Source of the DNA: Rubricella aquisinus | GTDB taxonomy: Bacteria > Pseudomonadota > Alphaproteobacteria > Rhodobacterales > Rhodobacteraceae | Direction: 5' to 3' | Assembly (NCBI RefSeq): GCF_014199445.1 | Contig: NZ_JACIJS010000007.1 | Location: 186,001-250,000, forward strand | DNA: 64,000 nt | Shown here: piece by piece, positions 34,421 to 43,900 of the stretch | Layout: each line of letters begins with the position of its first letter | Position numbering within the stretch: the first letter of the stretch is position 1 | Notes under the pieces: generated by a model | What the model saw: only the letters and a program-made list of their open reading frames with translations | What the model was told of the DNA's origin: nothing | Database searches by the model: none | Made by a program: the position numbers and the translations under genes

Positions 34421-34659
34421 CCCGGCACCCGTGTGGTCAGTGCCAGCGCGTGAAGTTCGCCGTGCGAGCCGTCCATCCGGCCCTTGAGGGCGGCATAGAC
34501 CATCTGGTGTTGCTTGACCCGGCTCAGGCCGCGAAACTCTTCGGCAACCACGGTGGCCGCGTAATGGTTTCCGTCCCCGGCAAGGTCGCGGATTTCCACC
34601 ACCGCGCCCGGAAAGGATTCGCGGATCAGGGTTTCAATCTCGGCTGCCTGCATTGCCAT
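34417..34659 (-). CDS. bolA: BolA family protein
   Basis: 80 residues. ETLIRESFPGAVVEIRDLAGDGNHYAATVVAEEFRGLSRVKQHQMVYAALKGRMDGSHGELHALALTT shows the BolA class II fold; the conserved His in KQHQMVY is a cluster ligand in Grx4-BolA pairs and the GDGNHY His region is also present. Likely partner of the GrxD two genes on, in iron sensing or iron-sulfur delivery. Confidence 0.93.
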   Translation of the reverse strand: MAMQAAEIETLIRESFPGAVVEIRDLAGDGNHYAATVVAEEFRGLSRVKQHQMVYAALKGRMDGSHGELHALALTTRVPG

Positions 34660-34761
34660 CGGGTGCGCTCCTTACCAAAGTCATTGACTCAGAAATAGAG
34701 CGGCGCGGCCCGGGCTGCAAGGGCAAGCGGTGGAAAGGGGGCAGTGCTGCCCCCTTTGCGA

Positions 34762-36924
34762 TCAGGCCATCAGCCGGGGCAGGGCCGTTTGGTATGCCTC
34801 GCGCATGGCAGAGACCGGGAGAGATGCGCCGCCAATGGACAGCGCGTCGCCCTCCACAACGCCAAGCACTTCGGCGGTAATGCCATGCTCCGCCGCGCGG
34901 GCGCACAGGAGGGCTGCGTCTTGCGTGGCGACCAGATACCGCCCCTGATCCTCCCCAAACAGCGCCGCTGTCCCCGTGATGTCCAGCGCAAGGCCTGCAT
35001 CCGCTGCAATCAGCATCTCCGCCAATCCCAGCGCCAACCCGCCATCGCCCAGATCGTGACACGCCGCCACAAGGCCCGCGTCGCGCGCGGCCAGCACGAA
35101 GGCGCCATTGCGCCGCTCTGTCTCAAGGTCCACGGCAGGCGCGTCGCCCTCCGCTCGGCCCAGCACTTCAGCGAGCAGCGCGGACTGGCCCAAATGGGTG
35201 CCCGCCCCGCCGATCAGGACAAGCGTTTGCCCCGCTTGCGCGCGCATCGTGATCCGGTCGCTCACGTCCTCAAGGAGACCTACAGCACCGATGGTCGGGG
35301 TGGGCAGGATGCCGCTGCCATCGGTCTCATTATAAAGGCTGACATTGCCCGACACGATCGGCATGTCGAGCGCGGAGCAGGCCGCCCCGATCCCTTTGAT
35401 ACAGCCGACAAGCTGGCCCATGATCTCCGGCTTTTCAGGATTGCCGAAATTGAGGTTATCCGTGGTCGCCAGCGGCTTTGCGCCAGTGGCAATGAGGTTC
35501 CGGTACGCTTCGGCCACGGCCTGTTTGCCACCCTCAACCGGATTGGCAAAGCAATAGCGCGGGGTCACATCAGCGGTGAAAGCGAGTGCCTTGTCGGTGC
35601 CATGCACCCGCACCACACCCGCGTCAGAGCCAGGGCGCACGACCGTATCGGCCATGACCATGGTGTCATACTGCTCCCACACCCATGCGCGGGAGCCGTA
35701 GTTGGGGGAGGCAAGGAGGGTCAAAAGGGCGGCACCTGCATCCACCTCCGCCACGTCGCCCAGCGGCGCGGCTGCGGGTGTTTCCACCCATGGGCGGTCA
35801 TATTCAGGTGCGGTGCCAGAAAGTGCCTTGAGCGGCAGATCGGCCTTCACCTCCCCATGATGCATGATGAGGAAGCGGTCCTCGGCAATCGTCTCCCCGA
35901 CGATCGCGAAATCAAGGTCCCATTTGTCGAATACCGCTTTCGCCTCCGCCTCTTTTTCGGGACGCAAGACCATGAGCATGCGTTCCTGAGATTCGGAGAG
36001 CATCATCTCATAGGCGGTCATGCCCTCTTCCCGCACGGGCACGTTTTCAAGGTCAAGCCGCACGCCCAGATCGCCCTTATCGCCCATCTCGACGGCGGAG
36101 CAGGTGAGGCCAGCGGCCCCCATATCCTGAATGGAGATCACCGCCCCCGTGGCCATCAATTCAAGCGTGGCTTCCATCAGGCGCTTTTCGGTGAAGGGAT
36201 CGCCGACCTGCACGGTGGGGCGCTTATCCTCAATCGTGTCGTCAAACTCGGCGGAGGCCATGGTGGCCCCGCCCACACCGTCACGCCCGGTCTTGGCCCC
36301 GAGATAGACAACCGGCATACCGACGCCGGATGCGGCGGAATAGAAAATCTTGTCCGTGTCAGCGAGGCCCGCGGCAAACGCATTCACGAGGCAGTTGCCA
36401 TTGTAGGCGGAATGAAAGCGCAACTCGCCGCCCACATTTGGCACCCCGAAACAATTGCCATAGCCGCCAATGCCCTCGACCACACCAGCGAGCAGGCGTT
36501 TCGTCTTGGGGTGATCAGGCGCGCCGAAGCTCAGCGCATTCATCGTGGCAATCGGGCGCGCGCCCATGGTGAACACATCGCGCAGGATGCCGCCGACGCC
36601 GGTCGCAGCGCCCTGATAGGGCTCGATATAGGAGGGGTGGTTGTGGCTTTCCATCTTGAACACCACGGCCTGACCGTCCCCGATATCGACGATGCCCGCG
36701 TTCTCACCGGGGCCGCAGATCACTTGCGGGCCTTCGGTCGGCAGGGTGCGCAGCCACTTCTTGGAGGATTTGTAGGAGCAATGCTCGTTCCACATCGCGG
36801 AGAATATCCCAAGCTCCGTAAAGGTCGGCTCCCGCCCTATGATTTCGAGGATGCGCGCGTATTCATCAGGCTTCAGCCCATGGGCGGCGATCAGGTCATC
36901 GGTGAGGGCGGGCTCTTGGATCAT
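34762..36924 (-). CDS. purL: Phosphoribosylformylglycinamidine synthase subunit PurL
   Basis: ATP-dependent fourth step of purine synthesis. 720 residues, the small (three-subunit PurLQS) form: [21 protein letters not shown] near the N-terminus, [24 protein letters not shown] for substrate, [18 protein letters not shown] and the C-terminal [17 protein letters not shown]. PurQ and PurS must be encoded elsewhere. It stands alone on its transcript, with a promoter-like pair 30 bp upstream. Confidence 0.98.
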   Translation of the reverse strand: MIQEPALTDDLIAAHGLKPDEYARILEIIGREPTFTELGIFSAMWNEHCSYKSSKKWLRTLPTEGPQVICGPGENAGIVDIGDGQAVVFKMESHNHPSYIEPYQGAATGVGGILRDVFTMGARPIATMNALSFGAPDHPKTKRLLAGVVEGIGGYGNCFGVPNVGGELRFHSAYNGNCLVNAFAAGLADTDKIFYSAASGVGMPVVYLGAKTGRDGVGGATMASAEFDDTIEDKRPTVQVGDPFTEKRLMEATLELMATGAVISIQDMGAAGLTCSAVEMGDKGDLGVRLDLENVPVREEGMTAYEMMLSESQERMLMVLRPEKEAEAKAVFDKWDLDFAIVGETIAEDRFLIMHHGEVKADLPLKALSGTAPEYDRPWVETPAAAPLGDVAEVDAGAALLTLLASPNYGSRAWVWEQYDTMVMADTVVRPGSDAGVVRVHGTDKALAFTADVTPRYCFANPVEGGKQAVAEAYRNLIATGAKPLATTDNLNFGNPEKPEIMGQLVGCIKGIGAACSALDMPIVSGNVSLYNETDGSGILPTPTIGAVGLLEDVSDRITMRAQAGQTLVLIGGAGTHLGQSALLAEVLGRAEGDAPAVDLETERRNGAFVLAARDAGLVAACHDLGDGGLALGLAEMLIAADAGLALDITGTAALFGEDQGRYLVATQDAALLCARAAEHGITAEVLGVVEGDALSIGGASLPVSAMREAYQTALPRLMA

Positions 36925-36953
36925 GAGGTGTCTCCGGGCACGAAAGTTGCCGC

Positions 36954-36983
36954 TTTGTAGTGGCGAGCATACCCGGAGAGCAA
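36954..36983 (-). promoter_or_regulatory. Candidate purL promoter
   Basis: Minus strand TTGCTC, 18 bp, TACAAA. The 290-bp gap between purL and the LysR gene also holds a GC-rich hairpin around 37012-37035 with no T-run and an AT-rich stretch at 37090-37200; no riboswitch-like structure was recognised. Confidence 0.4.
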
Positions 36984-37214
36984 GTCATCTGTGCTTACGC
37001 CGCAGCCAAAGCGGCGCGGGCCAGCCCGCGCGCCGTATCTCGCGCGCATGAGAGACCGCTGGCCCATCGTCCATCCGGGTGGCTGCTTTGAAGGTTTGGG
37101 AATAAAGATATAACATTTGATTTCCTCATTCTGTTCGTTGATGTTCAATATATGAGGGGTTTTCGTGCCATTAGCGAGAAAACGGAATTTCCATATTGTT
37201 AGGTGAGGTTTCAA

Positions 37215-38093
37215 TTGAATTGGTCGCAACTGCCCCCTTTGGCCGCCCTGCGCGCGTTTGAAGCGACGGCGCGGCATGGCTCGTTTTCCGCCGCCGCGCG
37301 GGAGCAGAACGTGACCCCTGCGGCGATAAATCAGCAGGTCCGCGCGCTGGAGCGGCATCTAAACGCGCCGCTCGTCCAGCGACAGGGCCGGGGCGTGGCG
37401 CTGACGGAGGCGGGCCATAGCCTGTCCCGCGATCTGGGGCAGGCGTTTTCCCTGATTCAGGACGGGGTGGAGCGGGTGGCGGAGGCCAGTGCTGCGCGCC
37501 CTGTGCGCATCACTACGACGCCCACATTTGCGGCCTATTGGTTCATGCCGCGCTATGGCGCGTTTCGGGCACAACATCCCGACATGGAATTGATGGTGCA
37601 TCCTACGGGTGCTGTGATCGACATGACCGATGGCACCTATGATTTCGCGATCCGGTTCAACGGCAAACAGACACCGGGTCTGGAGAGCGTGCCGCTGGTC
37701 GCGACGCCCATCGTCGTGGTCGGCACGCCAGACCTGATTGCCTCAACGCCTTATAAGGGGCTGGAGGCATTGGCCCATCTGCCATGGTTCGTCGAAAGCG
37801 GCTCGGACGAAATGTCCACGTGGCAGGCGGCGTTCCGGCAGATGACCGCGCGCCCGGATAATGTGACGTGGTTGCCGGGAACGATGATCCTCGATGCGGT
37901 ACGCGGTGGGCATGGCGTGGCCACGGTGGCGGAGATGTTCGTGACGGATGAGATCGCCGCCGGACGGCTCATCCCGATCTGGCGGACGGAGGAGGTTGCC
38001 GCAGGCTATAGCCTGATTCACCGCAGCGGGGTCTTGCGCCCCGCCGCGAAAGCCTTCGCCACTTGGATCAAGCGGGAGGCGACGGGAGCCTAG
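37215..38093 (+). CDS. LysR-family regulator, GcvA-like
   Basis: About 292 residues: winged helix at the N-terminus (LPPLAALRAFEATARHGSFSAAAREQNVTPAAINQQVRALERHL), then the substrate-binding domain (VRITTTPTFAAYWFMPRYGAF and later GHGVATVAEMFVTDEIAAGRL). The N-terminal LPPLxALRAFEAxARHGSF pattern is that of the GcvA/AmpR branch. Start: TTG 37215 with AGGTGAGG six bases upstream fits better than GTG 37203, which has no such site. It is divergent from purL and ends convergently, overlapping the next gene by four bases. Target genes unknown. Confidence 0.9.
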   Translation: MNWSQLPPLAALRAFEATARHGSFSAAAREQNVTPAAINQQVRALERHLNAPLVQRQGRGVALTEAGHSLSRDLGQAFSLIQDGVERVAEASAARPVRITTTPTFAAYWFMPRYGAFRAQHPDMELMVHPTGAVIDMTDGTYDFAIRFNGKQTPGLESVPLVATPIVVVGTPDLIASTPYKGLEALAHLPWFVESGSDEMSTWQAAFRQMTARPDNVTWLPGTMILDAVRGGHGVATVAEMFVTDEIAAGRLIPIWRTEEVAAGYSLIHRSGVLRPAAKAFATWIKREATGA

Positions 38094-38713
38094 AGCCCGG
38101 GGACTTTTTCCAACCGTTCAATGGCCTTGTCCAAGGCCTGAATGGTCCGATCATAATAGGGCCGATTTGCACTGCCCGCTTTCGGCTTTGGTAAGCCTGC
38201 CTTCATCGCCTTGAGTTTTTTGAGGAGTGCCCTGATCTGGTTCCAGTCAAGGTCGGCAAGCGCCTTTCCGATGACCGGGCCTATCTTGTCTAAGGTGTCA
38301 TTGAGGCTCTTTTTCTTTTTTGCCAGCTTGGCTTTTTTGATGAGGCTAAACAATGCAAGCATCAAATTGATGAGAGCCAATGCGCTCTCATTCTTAGCCG
38401 ATTTGTTTTTGTTGTAGGCTTTGAGCGCAGCGGCTTGCTTTTTCTTTAGGTTCTTTTCTGCCGCATCGGCTGCTTTGGCCTTCCCCGTCACGGCGGTATC
38501 AAAGTCGGCCAGTGTTAATGCGACGGGCGTTTGTTGATCGTCGTCATCCGGTTCGCCTCCCGCACCAGATGTCAGCAACTGCAAAAGATCGGATGTGCCA
38601 TTGATCACGATGTCGAGGTGGATGGTTCCACGGATCAAGAGGCCGCCATCGCTGGCCAGTTGGATTGACAGGCCTTCTGCTGTTTCGATCACTTCATCAG
38701 AATTCTGTTTCAT
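38090..38713 (-). CDS. Lysine-rich orphan protein
   Basis: 207 residues, not recognised. Residues 1-50 look like a small beta domain (GLSIQLASDGGLLIRGTIHLDIVINGTS); then an acidic linker (GEPDDDDQQT); a long Lys/Ala-rich helical part (AAEKNLKKKQAAALKAYNKNKSAKNE); a short hydrophobic helix (ALALINLMLALFSLI) flanked by KKAKLAKKKK; and a basic C-terminal helical region with DWNQIRALLKKLKAMKAG. No signal peptide. GTAGGAG stands ahead of the ATG. Base composition is lower in GC than its neighbours. It may bind membranes or nucleic acid, but that is a guess from charge. Confidence 0.75.
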   Translation of the reverse strand: MKQNSDEVIETAEGLSIQLASDGGLLIRGTIHLDIVINGTSDLLQLLTSGAGGEPDDDDQQTPVALTLADFDTAVTGKAKAADAAEKNLKKKQAAALKAYNKNKSAKNESALALINLMLALFSLIKKAKLAKKKKSLNDTLDKIGPVIGKALADLDWNQIRALLKKLKAMKAGLPKPKAGSANRPYYDRTIQALDKAIERLEKVPGL

Positions 38714-38746
38714 TGGGTACTCCTACGCAAAATATGTGGGAGCAGG

Positions 38747-38776
38747 AGTATAGGCGCGCAGCAGGCAAACGCGCAA
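38747..38776 (-). promoter_or_regulatory. Candidate promoter of the lysine-rich orphan
   Basis: Minus strand TTGCGC, 18 bp, TATACT. The -35 lies in the tail of the preceding sRNA terminator. TACTCCT at the -10 is complementary to AGGAGTA around the ribosome binding site (7-bp inverted repeat). Confidence 0.4.
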
Positions 38777-38803
38777 AAAAAAGGCCGAGCATCAAGCTCG
38801 GCC
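38775..38803 (-). terminator. Intrinsic terminator of the sRNA
   Basis: Minus strand GGCCGAGC-TTGAT-GCTCGGCC, a perfect 8-bp stem, then eight Ts. It is also 170 bp behind the LysR gene at 38971 and could end that transcript. Confidence 0.92.
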
Positions 38804-38866
38804 CAAGTCCAACAGGGAGGTAAGACCGGCAGGGAAGCAACACAGTGTTGCGCGTCTGCCTGTCTT
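38775..38866 (-). ncRNA. Candidate trans-acting small RNA, about 92 nt
   Basis: A complete sRNA unit with no open frame. Promoter at 38874-38902, likely start at 38866, intrinsic terminator with eight Us at 38775-38803. 5' hairpin: AAGAC and GGCAG (38866-38856) pair with CUGCC and GUCUU (38832-38822), enclosing GCAACA-CUG-UGUUGC (38851-38837). Between this and the terminator lies an unpaired ACCUCCCUGUUGGACUUG (38821-38804) whose CCUCCC is complementary to ribosome binding sites. This layout is like alphaproteobacterial anti-Shine-Dalgarno sRNAs such as mmgR/alpha-r8 (Rfam suhB) and the CcsR group; family membership is a suggestion, not tested. Confidence 0.75.
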
Positions 38867-38873
38867 GATGGTG

Positions 38874-38902
38874 TATCTAGGGATTAGACTTCTACCGATC
38901 AA
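38874..38902 (-). promoter_or_regulatory. Promoter of the sRNA
   Basis: Minus strand TTGATC (38897-38902), exactly 17 bp, TAGATA (38874-38879). The predicted start, seven to eight bases on, coincides with the first base of the 5' hairpin. Confidence 0.65.
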
Positions 38903-38970
38903 GGAAAATCATGTCGCACCTCGTGCATAACCGTTAGTCGCTGCGTGCATAACTCGCGCTGAGCTATGCA

Positions 38971-39876
38971 TCAGGTTTCCTCCCGATCCTTGAGGGACCG
39001 GCGATAGAGTGCGATTTCCTCAAGGATGAAATCCCGAAACGCGGCGACCCGTTTGGAGTGGCGCAACTCCTCCGGATAGGCGAGGTAGACCGGCACGACG
39101 CCGCTGGCCTGCGACGGGACAACATTGACAAGCTCCGTTGCCTCCGCCGCCACATAATCCGGCAGCGCGCCGATGCCCAGCCCATGCAATGTGGCCTGAA
39201 GCACACCATAATAATTGTTCATGGTCAGATGCGACGGCGTGTCGGCGGACAGGAACGGCCTGAGCCATGCCTGTCCAGCAGAGACCTGATTCGCATTCGG
39301 GCTATAGCCGACGATCCGGTGGCGCATCAGATCATCCGACGTTTCCGGCATCCCATGACGGTCGATATAGGCTTTGCTCGCGAAAAAGCGCATCCGCACA
39401 TCCATCAGGCGCCGGCGGATCAGATCGGCTTGGCTCGGCTCCTTCATGCGCACCGCGACATCGGCCTCCCGCATCGGCAGATCAACGATGCGTTCATCAA
39501 GCATCAGGTCGATCTTCAGATTGGGGAATTGATCGTAGAGTTTGGTCAACCGTGGGGCGAGCCACAGGGTGCCGAACCCGGTGGTGGTGGTCACTCGCAA
39601 TTCGCCGAAAACGGCATCTTCCGAGTCGCGTATGCGGGCCGTCGCGGCAGCCAGTCGTTTGGCCATGTCGCGGGTCGCGGAATACAGAAGCTCCCCCTGT
39701 TCGGTCAGAATCAATCCGCGCGCATGTCGGTGAAAAAGCGTGACCTTGAGTCCCTCCTCCAGCGACCTAATTTGTCTGCTGACGGCAGATTGGCTCAAAT
39801 GAAGGCTATCACCGGCATGAGTAAGGCTACCCGCATCTGCGACAGCATGAAAAATTCTGAGTTTGTCCCAATCCAT
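38971..39876 (-). CDS. LysR-family transcriptional regulator
   Basis: 301 residues: winged helix (MDWDKLRIFHAVADAGSLTHAGDSLHLSQSAVSRQIRSLEEGLKVTLFHRHARGLILTEQG) followed by a periplasmic-binding-like effector domain (LRVTTTTGFGTLWLAPRLTKLYDQFPNLKI, and HGLGIGALPDYVAAEATELVNV). It is divergent from a small secreted protein gene, with 70 bp between them, so it may control that gene. The stop is about 70 bp from the sRNA promoter. Confidence 0.93.
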   Translation of the reverse strand: MDWDKLRIFHAVADAGSLTHAGDSLHLSQSAVSRQIRSLEEGLKVTLFHRHARGLILTEQGELLYSATRDMAKRLAAATARIRDSEDAVFGELRVTTTTGFGTLWLAPRLTKLYDQFPNLKIDLMLDERIVDLPMREADVAVRMKEPSQADLIRRRLMDVRMRFFASKAYIDRHGMPETSDDLMRHRIVGYSPNANQVSAGQAWLRPFLSADTPSHLTMNNYYGVLQATLHGLGIGALPDYVAAEATELVNVVPSQASGVVPVYLAYPEELRHSKRVAAFRDFILEEIALYRRSLKDREET

Positions 39877-39946
39877 GCGATAGCTTCCTCAAAGTGCGTT
39901 GACGTCAGATTAGCTTACAGGCACTTTCTAGGAAAGTGAGTGGGCA

Positions 39947-40363
39947 GTGGGAAAAATTGGGGTCGTGAATCTCCGTAATTTCATAGGATTAGGACTGTTG
40001 TTGACAGCCCTCTTTCTGACTGCACCCGCAGTTTCAGCACAATCTGCTGCGCGCGATGGTACGTTTCGCGGGATTGGTTTGGCCGAAGGGATGGAGCTAA
40101 AGCTTTCAACCTTGGATGGAATTGTGCAAGGCACATTTACCGAAAGCAACGGCGCGCAATCTGTCGTGCGACTGCGCCAGACAGACCCCGGGAATGCCAT
40201 CGGAACGGTCCGTGTGCAGGGCGTTCCTGTGTTCATGCTTCTTGAGTTTCGTGAGGATGGGAATGTCGGGCTGGGCACAGTGCCACTCAATTCCGCAGGC
40301 CAGCCGATCACGGGCGCGGCCCAAGGGTTCGATTTCGTACCGGAGCGCGTGGGTCGGTTCTAA
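39947..40363 (+). CDS. Small secreted protein, unknown function
   Basis: 138 residues with a clear signal peptide (FIGLGLLLTALFLTAPAVSA then QSAARDG). The mature part is short and beta-rich (DGTFRGIGLAEGMELKLSTLDGIVQGTFTESNG, then VFMLLEFREDGNVGLGTV), suggesting a small barrel or sandwich. No enzyme motif, no cysteines. The start is GTG 39947 or GTG 39965; neither has a strong ribosome binding site. Divergent from the LysR gene. Confidence 0.75.
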   Translation: MGKIGVVNLRNFIGLGLLLTALFLTAPAVSAQSAARDGTFRGIGLAEGMELKLSTLDGIVQGTFTESNGAQSVVRLRQTDPGNAIGTVRVQGVPVFMLLEFREDGNVGLGTVPLNSAGQPITGAAQGFDFVPERVGRF

Positions 40364-40378
40364 TTCAGGCCGCCGGTA

Positions 40379-40702
40379 TCAGACAGACGGCCCGTTCCAT
40401 TTGGCACCCCAACGCTCAATCTCTGTCAGTGCGATGCGCAGGTCCGCGCCCTTTGGTGTGATCCGGTATTCCAGCCGCCGCGCGCCCTCATGGACCGGGC
40501 GTTTGACCAGAATGCCTTGCTCCACCAATCGGGACAGGCGGGTCGAGAGGATGTTGCGCGCAACACCAAGGTGCCGTTGATAGTCATCGAACCGGGTCAC
40601 GCCGTTCAGCGATGCCCAGATGATGAGCAGCGTCCAACGGTCCCCGATGCTTTCCAGCGCCGGAGCTTCGGCAAGCTTTTCAGTGGTTCGAGTTTCAAAC
40701 AC
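40379..40702 (-). CDS. HxlR-family transcriptional regulator
   Basis: 107 residues: ALESIGDRWTLLIIWASLNGVTRFDDYQRHLGVARNILSTRLSRLVEQGILVKRPVHEGARRLEYRITPKG, the winged-helix core of the HxlR family. GTG 40702 with AAGGA eight bases upstream is the likely start; the frame runs ten codons further to a TTG but without a binding site. The MGD-Cys-like sensor position is not Cys in this copy. The gap upstream has GTGTAAAC repeats that look like its operator. Confidence 0.9.
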   Translation of the reverse strand: MFETRTTEKLAEAPALESIGDRWTLLIIWASLNGVTRFDDYQRHLGVARNILSTRLSRLVEQGILVKRPVHEGARRLEYRITPKGADLRIALTEIERWGAKWNGPSV

Positions 40703-40720
40703 GGTTTTGATCCTTAATGG

Positions 40721-40755
40721 GTGTAAACCCAACGTTACACTATCTCGGTGTAAAC
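40721..40755. promoter_or_regulatory. Operator-like GTGTAAAC repeats upstream of hxlR
   Basis: GTGTAAAC occurs at 40721-40728 and 40748-40755, 27 bp apart, with a near-complementary GTTACAC at 40734-40740 between them. The position just ahead of the regulator start suggests autoregulation. Confidence 0.4.
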
Positions 40756-40853
40756 TCCAAATGATCCTTACGGATCGCGGCCTTCATTCCATTAAGTGGG
40801 GGTGTTGCTAGCATAATGCAACCAAATCCCGGAATGCGCTGCGCGAAACTGGC

Positions 40854-40882
40854 TTGAAAGGTCACAAAAACTGACCTATATT
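40854..40882 (+). promoter_or_regulatory. Promoter with a spacer operator for the indolepyruvate oxidoreductase
   Basis: TTGAAA (40854-40859), exactly 17 bp, TATATT (40877-40882). The spacer itself is the perfect inverted repeat GGTCA-caaaaac-TGACC, so a bound repressor would block RNA polymerase. A second small dyad GCCGAAATCGGC follows at 40895-40906. Confidence 0.6.
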
Positions 40883-40939
40883 CGTTGCAAATGAGCCGAA
40901 ATCGGCCAGTATTTTTAGCCATCAGGGAGACGGGATGTC

Positions 40940-43900
40940 ATGTCCTTGCAGGATGTATCACTGAACGATCGGTTCGACCTTTCCAAAGAACAGGTGCTTT
41001 TGAGCGGTATTCAGGCGCTGGTGCGCGCGCCAATGATGCAGCAGGTCCGCGACGCAGGCGCGGGGCTGAACACCGCAGGGCTGGTCACGGGCTATCGCGG
41101 CTCCCCCCTTGGCGGTGTGGATCAGCAGATGATGCGCGCGGAAAAGCAGCTCACCGCGCATAACGTCGTGTTCCAGCCCGGCCTGAACGAAGACCTCGCC
41201 GCAACCGCCCTTTGGGGCGCGCAGCAGGCGGAATTGCGGGGTGAGGGCAAATATGATGGCGTCTTTGGCCTGTGGTACGGCAAGGGGCCGGGTGTGGACC
41301 GGACCGGAGATGTGTTCCGGCACGCCAATATGGCTGGCACCTCTGCCAATGGCGGTGTGCTGGTCGCGATGGGCGATGACCATACGGGCGAATCCTCCAC
41401 CGTGCTGCACCATTCCGAATTTGCGCTGATGGATGCGCTGATCCCGATCCTGGCCCCCGCAGGCGTGCAGGAGGTGCTGGATTACGCGATCCATGGATGG
41501 GCCTTGAGCCGCTATTCGGGCTGCTGGGTGGGCATCAAATGCCTCAAGGACACGATCGAAGTGACGGAGGTCGTCGATGGCCGCCCCGACAGGGTTCAGG
41601 TCAAGCTGCCCACCGATTTCCAGATGCCCGCCGATGGCATCAACATCCGCCTTCAGGACACCCCCGCCGCACAGGAGGCGCGGCTTCATGACTACAAACG
41701 CTTCGCCGCTGAAGCCTATGGCCGCGCCAATAAACTGAACCACCGTGTCTATGGCAAAAAGGGCGCGCGGATCGGTATTGTCGCCAATGGCAAAAGCTGG
41801 CTTGATCTGACCCATGCGCTCGATCTCCTAGGCATCACGGAGGCAGAGGCCGAACGGCTCGGCATCACCACCTATAAGGTCGGCATGGTCTGGCCGATGG
41901 ATATGCAAGGGATGCGCGAATGGGCCGAAGGGCTGGACCTGATCATTTGCGTCGAGGAAAAGCGCAAACTCATCGAGGTGCAGATCAAGGAAGCCATCTT
42001 TGATGATCGGCGCGGTCGCCGGGTGATCGGCTGGAAGCATGAGAATGGCGATCTGCTGTTCACCGTCAAAGGGGCGCTTGATCCTGTGATGATCGCGCGC
42101 AAACTCGGCGGTATCTTTACCGCCGAAGGCGTGCAGAGCGAACGATTGAGCAAGGCGATCAGCGTCCTCGACGAGGCTGCAAAAGCCGACAATGCAGAGG
42201 AAATCATGGCCCGCTTGCCGTGGTTCTGCTCCGGCTGTCCGCACAATTCCTCCACCAAAGTGCCCGAAGGCTCCCGCGCTTATGCGGGCATCGGCTGTCA
42301 CTATATGGTGCAATGGATGGATCGGGAGACCACGGGCTTCACCCATATGGGTGGGGAGGGTGCCAACTGGATCGGGGAGGCGCCGTTCTCGAACACCAAT
42401 CATGTGTTCCAGAACCTTGGCGACGGCACCTATAACCATTCGGGCGTGCAGGCGATCCGTGCCGCTTTGGCGTCAAAGGCCAATATCACCTACAAAATCC
42501 TCTATAACGACGCGGTCGCGATGACCGGCGGGCAGGGGAATGAGGGCGATCTGAGCGCGCTCCAGATCGTGCGCGAGCTTGTCGCGATGGGCGTGAAACG
42601 GGTGGTTGGCGTCTATGATCCGAAAGAAGATGTGGACCCCAGCGCCTTTCCGGTGGAAATGCGCCCCCGTGACGACTTGGACACTGTGCAAAAGGAATTG
42701 CGCGATGTGCCGGGTGTCACCGCAATCGTCTATATCCAGACTTGTGCCGCCGAAAAACGCCGCCGCCGCAAGCGGGGCAAATTCCCCGACCCGGATCGCC
42801 GCGTGATGATCAACCCGGCGGTCTGTGAGGGCTGTGGCGATTGCGGCGTGCAATCAAACTGCGTCTCGATCCTGCCATTGGAAACGGAACTGGGCCGCAA
42901 ACGCCAGATCGACCAATCCTCCTGCAACAAGGATTTCAGCTGCATCAAGGGCTTCTGCCCGTCCTTCGTGACGGTCGAAGGGGCAAAGGTGAAGAAGGCC
43001 GCGACGGTCGATGTAAACCTGCCCGACATGCCCGCGCCGACGCTGCCCACGATCAACGGCACGCATAACGTGGTCATTACAGGCGTCGGCGGAACCGGCG
43101 TCGTGACGGTTGGCGCGCTTTTGGCCATGGCCGCACATCTGGAAGGCAAGGGCGCGGGCGTCATGGAAATGGCGGGCCTCGCGCAAAAGGGCGGTGCGGT
43201 GCATATCCATTGCCGCCTTGCCGAAAAACCACAGGACATCTCTGCCATCCGCGTGGCGACGGGGGAGGCCGACGCGGTGATTGGCGGCGATATGGTCACG
43301 ACCTCTGGCGCGAAAACGCTGGGCCTGATGACCCGTGGCCGCACCCGCGCGGTGTGCAACGGGTTTGAGATCATCACGGGGGCGTTCACCCGCGACACGG
43401 AATTCAAACTGCCCTCCGACCGCATGTCCCTCTCCCTGCGCGCGCGGTTGGGGGAGGAGGCGGTCAGCTTCCTGAATGCCACCGATCTTGCGACGAAACT
43501 CTTGGGCGATGCGATCTACGCCAACGTGCTGATGCTGGGGGCGGCGTGGCAGGCGGGGCTGGTGCCGCTCAGCCATGAGGCCATCATGCGCGCGATTGAA
43601 CTGAACAAAGCCGGGATCGAGGGCAACAAGCGGGCGTTTGAGATTGGCCGCTGGGCAATCTTTGCACCCGCAGATGCCGCACGCGCGACCCTGCCGGAGC
43701 AGGCAGAGGCGCGCAGCATCGCGGAGCGGATCGCGTTCCGCGAAGAGGCGCTGGTGAAATACCAGAACACGGCCCTCGCGCGCCGGTTCCGTGCGCTGGT
43801 GGATCGCGCATTGGCGGTGGATGAGGGGTTCGGCTTTGCGGTGGCGCAGGGCTATCACAAGCTTTTGGCCTATAAGGACGAATATGAGGTCGCGCGCCTC

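Noticed and set aside
34744-36960. A 738-codon plus-strand frame opposite purL, and a similar one opposite transketolase (30698-32749)
   Set aside because: Shadows of highly conserved genes; rich in His, Arg and Gly with no domain pattern.
36925-37214. A purine or other riboswitch ahead of purL
   Set aside because: The gap has one GC hairpin and an AT-rich stretch but no recognisable aptamer or terminator switch.
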